Part shown: positions 1 to 9,584 of the stretch, in pieces | Numbering within the stretch: position 1 is the first letter of the stretch | How the letters are laid out: every line of letters begins with the position of its first letter | Assembly: GCA_014728175.1 (NCBI GenBank) | Contig: WJMA01000054.1 | Location: 1-64,000 of the forward strand | Source of the DNA: Candidatus Fermentibacterota bacterium | GTDB lineage: Bacteria; Fermentibacterota; Fermentibacteria; Fermentibacterales; JCC-6 | Direction of reading: 5' to 3' | DNA: 64,000 nt | Translations under genes and position numbers: made by a program | Notes under the pieces: generated by a model | Told to the model about the DNA's origin: nothing | Seen by the model: only the letters and a program-made list of their open reading frames with translations | The model's database searches: none

Positions 1-220
1 GGAACGAGAACTCATCATCTTCCATGGTGAGTACGTTATACCATCCAACTACCTGTCTCCTGTCCTCTTCACTAGAATAAATTTTGCGGTTATGCTCCGA
101 AACTCGGATTAGCGCGATGTCGGATATGCTACGAAGCAGTACCGGATCTGGAGGTGAATCGCTCCTCCGGGGCTTTTCCCCGATTGGGGAGAGGTCGAAA
201 TCCAGTTTCCTATTGTCCAT
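1..220 (-). CDS. Hypothetical protein, 3' end beyond window edge
   Basis: Reverse strand reads MDNRKLDFDLSPIGEKPRRSDSPPDPVLLRSISDIALIRVSEHNRKIYSSEEDRRQVVGWYNVLTMEDDEFSF with no stop to the window start; not in the supplied ORF list because it is truncated. Confidence 0.45.
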   Translation of the reverse strand, partial: MDNRKLDFDLSPIGEKPRRSDSPPDPVLLRSISDIALIRVSEHNRKIYSSEEDRRQVVGWYNVLTMEDDEFSF

Positions 221-249
221 CGGAATACGATTAGAACTCCCTGTACCGA

Positions 250-1560
250 TCAGAGATTTTCCACTATATGGTGGATCGAATTGATGGCGTAGAGCGGAAT
301 ATTGATCAGCCAGTCCTCCTCCCTGTATCCAGAAAGTGATGCACGAAGGGCTTTTGGAGGAGCGAATCTTTCGAAATAGCTCTTAAGGCTTTTGGACTGA
401 AGATTTTCCGCAGCCTTGACTTCAAGTGGAAGAACATTCCCGTGCTGCTGAAGCACGAAATCGACCTCAGCGCTACTGCTGCGTCCACTCCAGTAGTACG
501 GCTCCCTGTCTCCAGAAACGATCAGCTGCTGAAGAACGAACTGTTCAGTCAGTGCTCCCTTGAATTCGCTGAACAGGCTGTTACCCTCCAGCACACTGTT
601 CTGGTCTATGTCGGTCATGGCGCACAGAAGGCCCACATCGGGAGCGAACAGCTTGAAGGCTTTCTGATCGAGATACGCCGCAAGAGGGATGCCCGGTTTT
701 GTTATCCGGCTGACTCTGTGTGAAAGACCACAGTCTATCAACCACTGGATTGCCAGCTCATACTCCCTTGCTCGTGCTCCTTTTCTGACCAGTCCGTAGA
801 TGAATTTTTTGTTTTCCCTGGCCAGCTGCGCCGGCAGGCTGTTCCATACGCCCCTTATCCTCGGTATAAGCGGATGGGGAACATGCTTGGAGAAATCCTG
901 TTCGTATGCGGTCAGAAGCTGTTTCTGAATATCCCTTGCCAGCGAGAAATCAGGATTTGACCTGAACTCCTTTACAACTCCGGGCATTCCGCCTATGAAG
1001 TAGTACCGCTTCAGAAGTTCGGTCAGCTTTTCGGAGAATACCTTCAGCATCTTGAAATCAGGTCCGGTTACAATCTCGTAGAGAGAGTCTTTTTCCAGCG
1101 CCAGCAGGAATTCCGGGAAGGACATGGGGTGAAGGTCGAGGAACTGAACCTTTCCCACAGGGAAGGACATTTCAGAATGGAGTGTTACACCCAGCATCGA
1201 ACCTGCGGCCATGATATGATACTCTGGAGCATTCTCATGGAAGTACTTTAGGGAAGACAGCGCCTCGGGGGATTCCTGGATCTCGTCAAGTACCACCAGC
1301 GTTTCTTCAGGCGCAATTCTGAAGCCGGCCTCCACCTGCAGGCCAAGCAGAATACGCTGAACATCGAAATCCATTTGAAAGAGCTTCTGCATCTCAGGAT
1401 TACTCTCTAGATTGATATAGGCCAGCGAATCGTAGTAGCGGCTGCCGAATGTCCGCATGAGCCATGTCTTGCCCGTTTGCCTTGCTCCACGGATGATAAG
1501 CGGCTTTCGAAGAGTGGAGGCCTTCCATTCCTTTAGTTTTTCCATCGTTTCTCTATACAT
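250..1560 (-). CDS. AAA family ATPase with DUF4143-type C-terminal region
   Basis: Walker A-like IIRGARQTGKTWLMR, Walker B-like TLVVLDEIQE, C-terminal YYWSGRSSSAEVDFVLQQHGNVLPLEVKAAEN typical of DUF4143 ATPases; GGGAGG upstream of the ATG. Confidence 0.9.
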   Translation of the reverse strand: MYRETMEKLKEWKASTLRKPLIIRGARQTGKTWLMRTFGSRYYDSLAYINLESNPEMQKLFQMDFDVQRILLGLQVEAGFRIAPEETLVVLDEIQESPEALSSLKYFHENAPEYHIMAAGSMLGVTLHSEMSFPVGKVQFLDLHPMSFPEFLLALEKDSLYEIVTGPDFKMLKVFSEKLTELLKRYYFIGGMPGVVKEFRSNPDFSLARDIQKQLLTAYEQDFSKHVPHPLIPRIRGVWNSLPAQLARENKKFIYGLVRKGARAREYELAIQWLIDCGLSHRVSRITKPGIPLAAYLDQKAFKLFAPDVGLLCAMTDIDQNSVLEGNSLFSEFKGALTEQFVLQQLIVSGDREPYYWSGRSSSAEVDFVLQQHGNVLPLEVKAAENLQSKSLKSYFERFAPPKALRASLSGYREEDWLINIPLYAINSIHHIVENL

Positions 1561-1742
1561 CCTAATACCTCCCGTTTACTGAAGATACGGCATGGTTATC
1601 ACAAATGTCAAACAACATATGTGCAAAATATCACAAAAAACGTATGAGTTTTGTGTATTTCTCACATTTTGCGCAGGAGATCTGCGGAATCAGGAAGCTA
1701 TTCGCTTAATTCCCTCTCCAGGAGGTATTCCAGCAGGACGTC

Positions 1743-2188
1743 TTAGATGTCGCTCTGTATGAACAGGGAATCACCTGGACGGTACCAGCCGGTGAGGCGG
1801 TAGAAGGCGGCAGCCGCCGGGTCGTCTATGGGCTGTCCCGCCTGGGCCTCGTCAAGGTACTCCAGACGCGCAGGTAAGCACCCTCTTTCTCCTCCATGCC
1901 GGCGTAGCTTCTCACGTGCCTGGGGACCCAGGAGTAGTTCAGGGTGAAGCGGGGGAGGAATTCGTAGCAGCCGGCTTCCCTTACCCGGTCCATGTCCCGC
2001 TCCAGGTCCTGCTGGACCTGTTCCAGGACTTCCAGTTGCTCTCGGTCCTGGGAGGTGAATTCCTGGCGCTCGTAGTTGTGGGCGGCTGGGAATATAGCCA
2101 ATAGGAAACTGGATTTCCGGCGCTCGATCAACCCAGCCTCTTTAGTTTCCTCTGCGCTGTCTTGGATAACGTTTCCCATGTAGATCAA
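1743..2188 (-). pseudogene. Hypothetical gene, apparently frameshifted
   Basis: ORF 1826..2188 loses its frame near 1860-1890; the alternate frame continues as RLEYLDEAQAGQPIDDPAAAAFYRLTGWYRPGDSLFIQSDI* to 1743. Confidence 0.4.
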
Positions 2189-2284
2189 GATACCCAGGCG
2201 GCCCTAACCGGTCAACGAACCCGACAGTCCCGCTTCGGCCGAACCGTCTCCCACAGAAACATACAGCCCAGCCATCGAGATTCA

Positions 2285-2680
2285 TCATCCAATCGCCATC
2301 TCCGAGACGTCATCCTGCCAGGAAACGTAGTCGGCGTCGGGTTCGCAGACCAGCTCGGGTGGCTGGGGCGGAGGCCTGGGTTTCTCCCACAGGTCGAGAT
2401 GCTCGAGGATTCGCCTTACAACCGAAGGCTGCTCTATGAAGGAGATGACCTTCATGCGGCTTCCGCATTCCGGACACTTCAGGGCGTCGATGTCCCTGTC
2501 CGAAATATGCGGCTCTGCTCGCTGCTTTCGACGACAGTATCCGAGCATTGAAAGCGAGAGAATATCTATAGATTGCTCAACAATTTGCAGAGCGCGCCGA
2601 AACGCATCGTCCAATTTCCCAGAATCCCGTATTACCGCATAGGTATCTGAATAAGAGAAAAAGTCCAAGCGGGGATGCAT
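2285..2680 (-). pseudogene. C-terminal remnant of an IS91-like transposase
   Basis: DALKCPECGSRMKVISFIEQPSVVRRILEHLDLWEKPRPPPQPPELV resembles the C-terminal zinc-ribbon tail of IS91-family transposases; the catalytic part is absent. Confidence 0.55.
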
Positions 2681-2772
2681 ATTTCGCCGAAATAGCGGAG
2701 ATCCTTTGGGGAATGTTGTAGCGAAACCTAGTGCGTCTTAGCTTATCAAATTAGACGAAATCGACTCCAAGG

Positions 2773-3359
2773 ATGCTAAAACGGCCAGTAATATCTGAGG
2801 ATATGACTAGCTCTTGCACTGGCGCGAGTGGCTCGAGGAAAACCACACATCGGTGCCCGAGGTCTGGATAGTCTTCTACAAGAAACATACCGCCCTGCCG
2901 AGTCTCTCCTACGACGATGCCGTAAAGGAAACTCTTTGTTTCGGTTGGATAGACAGCATCATCAAGCGCTTGGACGAGCAAAGGTACGTAAGGAAGTTCA
3001 CTCCCAGAAAAGCCGGCAGCAACTGGTCGGAGATCAACAAGGCCCGTGCCAGGAAGATGATAGATGCCGTCAGGATGACCGACACTGGCCTGAAGGCAAT
3101 CGAGTAGGCGAAGCGGTCGGGCGAGTGGGATCGCAAGCATGAGCCGCCGCGGATACCTACGGATGCGATGCCCGAAGAGCTTAAGGAAGCTTTTTCGAAG
3201 CATCCGAAAGCCAGAGAGGGATTCGAATCGCTCGCTCCCTCCTACCGAAGGAAGTATTTGATGTGGATCGCCTCGGCCAAGAGACCCGAAACCAGAAAGC
3301 GTCGCACCCGTGAAGCCGTCGAGAAGTTGAAAAGCGGCGAGAAGCTGGGCTTGAGGTAA
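2773..3359 (+). pseudogene. YdeI/OmpD-associated family protein, interrupted by an in-frame TAG and a 5' frameshift
   Basis: HWREWLEENHTSVPEVWIVFYKKHTALPSLSYDDAVKETLCFGWIDSIIKRLDEQRYVRKFTPRKAGSNWSEINKARARKMIDAVRMTDTGLKAIE*AKRSGEWDRKHEPPRIP...LAPSYRRKYLMWIASAKRPETRKRRTREAVEKLKSGEKLGLR; the single stop at 3105-3107 is in frame. Confidence 0.75.
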
Positions 3360-3410
3360 AGTTCGCTAGCAGATGACCCTCTTTAGAAGCTCAATTCAAG
3401 GGGGTACGTT

Positions 3411-3626
3411 GTGAAGGCAAGCGCATTCTGGATCATCGGTGTTCTCCAAAGCGTAGCACTGGGCTTCGTAGTCTACCTGGTTTTCAGAGGATTGAACATG
3501 ATAAACGGCAGCTCAGTGATAGGAGCCGATACCCAGCTGGCTCTCAGCATAGCACTGCCGCTGTTCCTGCTTCTGACGGAGTATTCTATGTGGGCGGGAG
3601 GCACTTGGCAGGGGCGTTCCGGATAA
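3411..3626 (+). CDS. Small hypothetical membrane protein
   Basis: 71 aa with two hydrophobic segments; AAGGGGG precedes the GTG start. Confidence 0.4.
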   Translation: MKASAFWIIGVLQSVALGFVVYLVFRGLNMINGSSVIGADTQLALSIALPLFLLLTEYSMWAGGTWQGRSG

Positions 3627-3689
3627 GGGTATTTGAAGAGGGCAGGTCATGTGCAGTTTAATTGGCGATTAACATTCCCCCGTCCCCAT

Positions 3690-4766
3690 TTAGGTGGCGA
3701 TTACCTTGCTGGTGTATTTGTTGTTCATCAGGCGGACCAGGCCGGAGTAACCCATGCGGAACCAAATGCTATCGCCCAGCTTGAGGGTGGTGCCTTCTTC
3801 GCCAACGTTCAGCACGGTCAGGTCGCTGCTGGCTCCCGCCAGCCGGTAGTCCGGGTTAACGGGCCTGAGCGAGCTTACCTCGGTATCCAGTTCTCCGACT
3901 GTGACCAGCGCCCGATAGCCTCGCTGCCCCGGCAAGTGATCGGACTCTTCCTCCGAGTTGAAGGGAACCAGCTCTTCCAGGGTCTCCCCACTGGGCATCA
4001 GGCTCTTCTCCTTGATCTCCACGATCTCCGCCTCCAGCAGGAAACCGTCGTCGCGAAGACCCCTCATAATTCCGCCGTTTATCAGGTCGGTTCCCAGGAG
4101 AATGGCCTCCCCCACTCTATAGTGGTTGATCTGGGAAGGAACCGTTCCCTGCAGCAGGAAGGGCAGGGTAGCACTGGAGCCGGCGGATACCAAAGGCAGC
4201 TTGCGATCGAACTTTAGCTCCAAGAGTTCCCGGTACAAAACCAGCTGCATCAGCTGGTCGGCGGAGGGAACGGTGCCCGAGATGCATCCCAGGTTGGAGC
4301 CTATTCCCAGTATCTCTATGTTGGGCAGGTGGAAGATGTCCTCGTAAAGCCTGACCAGGGAGCCGGGGAGTATCCCCTCCCGTAAGTCTCCCAGCTCCAC
4401 CATGAGTACTACCTTGTGGATCTTGTCCTGCTTCTCCGCCTCGGCGTTTAGGTTCTTTACGATCTTCAGCTCGGTATTCAGGGAAACGTCGCTGTAGGCG
4501 ACTACCTCGGACAACTCCTTGGTATGGGGCGGCCGCAGGAACCAACGCTCGAACTCCATCCCGCTCTCGGTAACCAGCTTCAGGTTGTCCAACCTGGAAT
4601 CACCCATGGACTCCACTCCGGCTTCCTTCAGAACACGGATGGATTCCAGGTGACCGCAGAGAGCCTTCGTTACCACCGTAAGCGAGGATCCGTACCGCTC
4701 CACCCAGCCTTTAACAGCCTGGTAATTCTTCCGTAGTGCCTCGGGGCTTATAATTACCCTGTTCAC
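3690..4766 (-). CDS. Alanine/ornithine racemase-like PLP-dependent enzyme
   Basis: N-terminal VIISPEALRKNYQAVKGWVERYGSSLTVVTKALCGH with PLP-lysine context; VSAGSSATLPFLL and HYRVGEAILLGTD blocks. Confidence 0.85.
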   Translation of the reverse strand: MNRVIISPEALRKNYQAVKGWVERYGSSLTVVTKALCGHLESIRVLKEAGVESMGDSRLDNLKLVTESGMEFERWFLRPPHTKELSEVVAYSDVSLNTELKIVKNLNAEAEKQDKIHKVVLMVELGDLREGILPGSLVRLYEDIFHLPNIEILGIGSNLGCISGTVPSADQLMQLVLYRELLELKFDRKLPLVSAGSSATLPFLLQGTVPSQINHYRVGEAILLGTDLINGGIMRGLRDDGFLLEAEIVEIKEKSLMPSGETLEELVPFNSEEESDHLPGQRGYRALVTVGELDTEVSSLRPVNPDYRLAGASSDLTVLNVGEEGTTLKLGDSIWFRMGYSGLVRLMNNKYTSKVIAT

Positions 4767-5320
4767 TTGGCGTACCTCATCTCGGTGTACTTGGCCGTGA
4801 ATCCAATGCGCTCGTAAAGCCTCTTGGCCGGATTGTCGTGTTCAACGTGCAGTTTGACGTCACCCTGGGCCTCATCCAGGGCGCGCTTGATTATTCTTCC
4901 ACCCAGGCCCTTGCCCCGCATGTCAGGTCTGATCGCAACGAAGAGCAAAACGTTCTCCGGAATGTAGCCCTTCATTCCGGTGTTGAGCATTACTACAACG
5001 CCTATCGGCTCATTGTCGAGCTCCGCCAGGAGGACGAAGCCTCCCTTGCCCGGCTCCTCGGAGAGAGCGTAATCCAAACCGTCGAAGATCTGCCCCATGG
5101 GATCCTCGTAGGGTTTCAAGCTCTCATGCAGGAAACGAGCAAGGTCTTTGACATCGATATGCTCTTCCAGCTGGGCTCTATTCCTGCAGATAGTGGTATC
5201 GATAGCTATCTCCTGATCTGGCATCATCTCTATCCCGCTAAATTGTGTTGCCACGTGAGCTGTCATTTGCGGCAACCAAGGCCAGCACTTTAATAAGGAG
5301 GTTAAGGGCCGTTGTGTCAA
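4763..5320 (-). CDS. GNAT family N-acetyltransferase
   Basis: LLFVAIRPDMRGKGLGGRIIKRALDEA...HVEHDNPAKRLYERIGFTAKYTEMRY; overlaps the racemase start; true start may be internal. Confidence 0.85.
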   Translation of the reverse strand: MTQRPLTSLLKCWPWLPQMTAHVATQFSGIEMMPDQEIAIDTTICRNRAQLEEHIDVKDLARFLHESLKPYEDPMGQIFDGLDYALSEEPGKGGFVLLAELDNEPIGVVVMLNTGMKGYIPENVLLFVAIRPDMRGKGLGGRIIKRALDEAQGDVKLHVEHDNPAKRLYERIGFTAKYTEMRYAK

Positions 5321-5468
5321 GCCCGAAGGCCAAATCGCTCGAGAAGCTAGAGGGCGTTCCTAAACCTTTTGAACCTTTAGCCGAAATACGTCAAGTAATT
5401 ATCGTTGGGTGGGTTGGATGAACAAATCCTTAACTTTTTAGTTCTTTATAAACATCCCTACCAGGGGT

Positions 5469-5639
5469 TTAGAACAGCGTTTTGACGCTGCCCCAGGTTT
5501 TAGTGGTGAGGTCGGTTCCCTGGGGTTCACCATGGGCCCTGATCAGGTAGTCGCAGGCATTCGGACCATAAATGGTCCAGGGTTCCCAAGTATTTAGGTC
5601 ATCCGAGTAAAAGCTATGTGCGGTAATGTAGGGATTCAT
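5469..5639 (-). pseudogene. Probable C-terminal fragment of a secreted protein
   Basis: Reverse strand gives MNPYITAHSFYSDDLNTWEPWTIYGPNACDYLIRAHGEPQGTDLTTKTWGSVKTLF*, 56 aa; domain-tail-like with no clear gene upstream. Confidence 0.35.
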
Positions 5640-5797
5640 AAGGCCAAAGATGCTGATTCGCAGGCGAATCGTAGGGGAATATTTTCCTATCGTGGGATAT
5701 TTTACTAAGCTCTGGGCTCGATATGGAAGGGTAGCAGGATCGTACCGTTTGGGTTCTGTCGGGGGAGGGTTTTTTTAGTTTTTTGAAAAACATCCCG

Positions 5798-6586
5798 CTA
5801 GTGGGGGATGGGGCGGGAGATGCCGTTGCGGAGCCAGAATTTGAACAGGCTGGCCAGGTGTTGGATGCCCCGCTTGGAGGTGAGGCGTCTGGACGACCGC
5901 TGGTAACAGTGGGTGACCACGGTGTCGTAGACGTAGGCCACTCTCTGGCCGTGCTTCCAGACCCGGAAGGCCCACTCCACGTCCTCGAAGCCAAAGAAGT
6001 AGCCGTCGTAGAAACCGCCTATGCGGTCGATGGTGCTTCTTCTCATGCAGAACGCCGCCCCGCAGACCCAGTCCACGTACCTGGTGGTCTGGTGGTCCCA
6101 GTCCATCATCAGGTGGCGCTGGGAGACTTTCCTGCCCCAAGCCGTCTTGCCCAATGGGGTTCTCCTGGCAAGGATCGCCGACAGGGTGTAGAACCTACGG
6201 GCGTTGGGCTGAAGCGTACCGTCCGGGTTGAGCACCCTGCATCCGGCCAGGCCGACGTCCTCGTTTTCGTCCATGAAGGTTCGGAGCCGGTCCAGGCAGC
6301 CGGGGTGAACTTTGGCGTCGTCGTCCAGATGGAAGACGTACCTGCCTTGGGCGGCCTCGATACCCTGGTTGCGGGCCCTGGCCACGCCCAGGTTTTCGTC
6401 GTTCAGGATGGTGGTCACTCCGCCCAGGGTCGACAGGTACTCCCGGGTGCCGTCCGTAGAGCCGTTGTCTACAACTACCAGCTCGACGTTGCTCTTCACC
6501 GGGTTGCCCATGACCGATTCCAGGCAGGTGCGAAGAAACCCCTCCTGGTTCCAGGTGATCACCACCACGCTCAGGTCGACCGTCAT
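5798..6586 (-). CDS. Glycosyltransferase family 2 (rhamnosyltransferase-like)
   Basis: MTVDLSVVVITWNQEGFLRTCLESVMGN...ELVVVDNGSTDGTREYL...YVFHLDDDAKV; start set at the internal M overlapping the upstream stop. Confidence 0.92.
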   Translation of the reverse strand: MTVDLSVVVITWNQEGFLRTCLESVMGNPVKSNVELVVVDNGSTDGTREYLSTLGGVTTILNDENLGVARARNQGIEAAQGRYVFHLDDDAKVHPGCLDRLRTFMDENEDVGLAGCRVLNPDGTLQPNARRFYTLSAILARRTPLGKTAWGRKVSQRHLMMDWDHQTTRYVDWVCGAAFCMRRSTIDRIGGFYDGYFFGFEDVEWAFRVWKHGQRVAYVYDTVVTHCYQRSSRRLTSKRGIQHLASLFKFWLRNGISRPIPH

Positions 6587-8016
6587 GGGGCCAACTTCTT
6601 CCACATGGCCTTGATCCCTCTGATCAGATAGGAGGGCGAGGAGATGCGCCCCAGGTTTCGCAGGATGAACCGGGGCGAAAGGAAGAACTTCCTGTTGGCC
6701 CTCCTCACCTCCCGCTCCAGGGTCTGCTTGGACAGGTGGGGAAGGCAAACGGTCGACTCCCTCTGCACGTCCACCGGGTAGTAGTCACCCTTCACGAAGT
6801 AGCTCCTCTCCAGGGCCGTCTGATAGCTTACGGTCCCGGGAAAGGGATTGCATATGCCGAACATGATGGAGTCCGGGCGCATCCTTATAGCTTCATCGAC
6901 CGTATGGCGGAGGCTGTCCAGGGTCTCCAGGGGGCTGGAGCCCAGCAGTATATTCAGCTTGGCCCTTATCCCGGCGCGCTTCAGGCAGGCAATACCCTGA
7001 TGGATCTCCTCCACCTCGATGTTCTTGTTGATGTCGTCCAGGACCTCCTGGTCCAGTGACTCCACCCCCACGTCTACGTAGCTGCAACCGGCGGCCGCCA
7101 TCTCCCGGGCCAACTGGTCGTCTACGCTGTCCGGGCGGGACAGGCATCCCCAGACCATGCCCAGGCCGGACAGGCCCCTGCAGATCTCCATGACCCTTTG
7201 TTTGTCGATGGTGAACTCGTCGTCTATGAAAGAGATGCGGGCATAACCATCCTCCGAGAGCTCCCTTAGCTCTTCCAGTACGTCCGAGGCGCTCCTGGCC
7301 CTCCATGGAGGTTTGGTTCCCTTGGCCCGCCTGCACTCTATCTCCCGGGAGAAGCTGAGGGAGTTGGGTACGCAGTAGACGCACTGATAGGGACAGCCTC
7401 GGCTGGTCAGCACCGCGGTGTAGGCTCCCCTGCCTCCGCTGGATCTGAACTTGGGATTGTAGTAAAGGCCCCTGTCCAGCAGGTGCCGGGCCGGATGGGG
7501 CAGGAAGTCCAGGTCCACGATCAGCTCGGCGGGGACGTGGGTGGGCCCTCCGGCGCGAAGGTAGCTGGCTCCGGGGACCTTTTCGGGATGGTCGGGATCT
7601 TCCAGGAGGTCGGCCAGGGCCAGGTCCGGCTCTCCCCTGATGGCAAAGGATCTCCCGTCGTCGAGGAACTCGTTCGTGTAGTAGGTCGGAGCGGGGCCTA
7701 TGGAGACGATGACGCTTTCGGGCGATACCTCTCTCAGCTTCCTTCGCACCTCCGCGTCCAGCTCCCTGGACAGGTTGACCGAGTACAGGACGTAGGCTTG
7801 GTACGGGTTCTCCCGCAGGTGGGCCTGGATGTCGCTTTCGGTCAGGCCGGCGGACGGAGCGTCGATGTAGCGCACCTCATGGCCCCGCCCTTCCAGCACG
7901 GCCGCCGCGGTCAGCAGAAAGATGTTGGGAATCGGGTAGTGCCCGTAGGTGCATCCGAAGACCCTCTCGGGCACTCTTCCCCCACCGGTGGGCGGGTCCA
8001 GAAAGAGTATCCTCAA
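6583..8016 (-). CDS. Cobalamin-binding radical SAM protein
   Basis: SRGCPYQCVYC (CxxxCxxC) preceded by an N-terminal B12-binding-like Rossmann region; SFIDDEFT. Confidence 0.93.
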   Translation of the reverse strand: MRILFLDPPTGGGRVPERVFGCTYGHYPIPNIFLLTAAAVLEGRGHEVRYIDAPSAGLTESDIQAHLRENPYQAYVLYSVNLSRELDAEVRRKLREVSPESVIVSIGPAPTYYTNEFLDDGRSFAIRGEPDLALADLLEDPDHPEKVPGASYLRAGGPTHVPAELIVDLDFLPHPARHLLDRGLYYNPKFRSSGGRGAYTAVLTSRGCPYQCVYCVPNSLSFSREIECRRAKGTKPPWRARSASDVLEELRELSEDGYARISFIDDEFTIDKQRVMEICRGLSGLGMVWGCLSRPDSVDDQLAREMAAAGCSYVDVGVESLDQEVLDDINKNIEVEEIHQGIACLKRAGIRAKLNILLGSSPLETLDSLRHTVDEAIRMRPDSIMFGICNPFPGTVSYQTALERSYFVKGDYYPVDVQRESTVCLPHLSKQTLEREVRRANRKFFLSPRFILRNLGRISSPSYLIRGIKAMWKKLAP

Positions 8017-8066
8017 TAGAGCCTCCCGGAAGGCCCCGAAAAGGAGCCGGTTTCGGAAAAGAGCGT

Positions 8067-8112
8067 ACCAATCAGTTGGTTGGCATCCATCATAAGTCTA
8101 TATTCGGAATAT
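8067..8112. promoter_or_regulatory. Two short palindromes between divergent genes
   Basis: ACCAATCAGTTGGT (8067-8080) and ATATTCGGAATAT (8100-8112) lie between divergent genes at 8016(-) and 8118(+). Confidence 0.3.
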
Positions 8113-8117
8113 GAGCC

Positions 8118-9584
8118 ATGGCAACATCTGAGACAAACTCCGGGAGTAGCGAAGACAAGGGCACCGGCGGCTTACGGCCCTTCCCATTGCTGATGGCCGG
8201 CGGCGACGTCCTGGTAGTCATCTCCATCTTCCTTCTGGGCTACTGGATCAGGCACGAGGTGCTGGCCGATGTCCTGTTCCGGTGGTTCGGCATGGACCCG
8301 GGCTTCCGCCTCTCCCTATGGAACTACTTCGTATCGGGTGCTGTGATGGGCGTCATCGAGGTGATGATGCTCCAGGCCTTCGGTGTCTACAGGCAGCATT
8401 ACGGCCTGGCTCACATAGAGGAGATGGCCTGGATACTCAGATCGTCCTTCATAGCGGTGGTGGTGACCTTCGCCTTCACCTTCGCCACCCGGCAACTCTA
8501 CTTCTCCAGATTCGTCCTGCTGTTCGCCCTTCCCGCCTCCTCCGTGTCGGTGGCCGTGTGGCACTGGATCGTACACAGGCTTTACAGGACGGTTGCCCGG
8601 AGGTCCGGAAGGACGGTCAAAGTGGCCATCTACGGAACGGGCCCCCTGGCCCGGGACGTCGGCAGGTTCATGGAAACCAAGGCCTCCATACCCTACGAGA
8701 TAGTGGGTATGATCCCCGGTTACGACGAGGAGGACCCCACCGGGGACGCTGTAACCCGGGAGAACCTGTTCGACTGGCTGCGGCAGAGGTCGGTTACCGA
8801 GCTCATACTGGCCGACCCCAGGGCACCCAAGGAGCATGTGGCGGACCTGATTTACAGATGCGAGGAACATGGCTTCAGCTACAAGCTGGTCGCCGACGTT
8901 TTCGCGTTGGTCAGGCTTACGACCAGGATCACCCACATGGGCGGGACCACCATGATCGAGTCGGTGCCCTCTCCCCTGAGCGGCCCCCGAAGGATCCCCA
9001 AGAGGATAATGGACCTGGTTCTGTCCGGGGTGTTGATAGTGCTCCTCTCCCCCCTGCTGGCACTGATATCCCTGGCCATCATTCTGGACACGGGTTTCCC
9101 GGTGCTTTACAGGCAGACCAGGCTGGGCAAGAACAACGCCCGCTTCACGCTGCTCAAGTTCCGGTCCATGAGAAAGGGCGCCGACAAGGAAAGAGACACT
9201 CTGGAGGACCTGAACGAAGCCTCCGGACCGCTTTTCAAGATGAAAGATGACCCCCGGATCACCCGGGTGGGAAGGGCGATCCGGAGGTTCAGCCTGGACG
9301 AGCTCGCCCAGATTTTCAACGTGATCTCGGGGAAAATGAGCCTGGTCGGTCCCCGTCCCCCCCTCCCCGGGGAGGTGCAGAGGTACTCGCAGCGGCATCT
9401 GAAGAGGCTGCAGGTCCTGCCGGGCATAACCGGGGTCTGGCAGATCTCCGGCAGGAGCAACCTCAACTTCGACGAGATGATCAAGCTCGATCTGTACTAC
9501 GTTGACAACTGGTCGATTTGGATGGATCTGTCGATACTTCTGTTAACCGTACCCGCCGTACTGACCGCTAGAGGGGCGTACTGA
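8118..9584 (+). CDS. Exopolysaccharide biosynthesis polyprenyl glycosylphosphotransferase (WbaP/WcaJ type)
   Basis: N-terminal TM region, then KRIMDLVLSGVLIVLLSPLLALISLAI...KFRSMRKGADKER...FSLDELAQIFNVISGKMSLVGPRPPLP...LPGITGVWQISGRSNLNFDEMIKLDLYYV. Confidence 0.95.
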   Translation: MATSETNSGSSEDKGTGGLRPFPLLMAGGDVLVVISIFLLGYWIRHEVLADVLFRWFGMDPGFRLSLWNYFVSGAVMGVIEVMMLQAFGVYRQHYGLAHIEEMAWILRSSFIAVVVTFAFTFATRQLYFSRFVLLFALPASSVSVAVWHWIVHRLYRTVARRSGRTVKVAIYGTGPLARDVGRFMETKASIPYEIVGMIPGYDEEDPTGDAVTRENLFDWLRQRSVTELILADPRAPKEHVADLIYRCEEHGFSYKLVADVFALVRLTTRITHMGGTTMIESVPSPLSGPRRIPKRIMDLVLSGVLIVLLSPLLALISLAIILDTGFPVLYRQTRLGKNNARFTLLKFRSMRKGADKERDTLEDLNEASGPLFKMKDDPRITRVGRAIRRFSLDELAQIFNVISGKMSLVGPRPPLPGEVQRYSQRHLKRLQVLPGITGVWQISGRSNLNFDEMIKLDLYYVDNWSIWMDLSILLLTVPAVLTARGAY

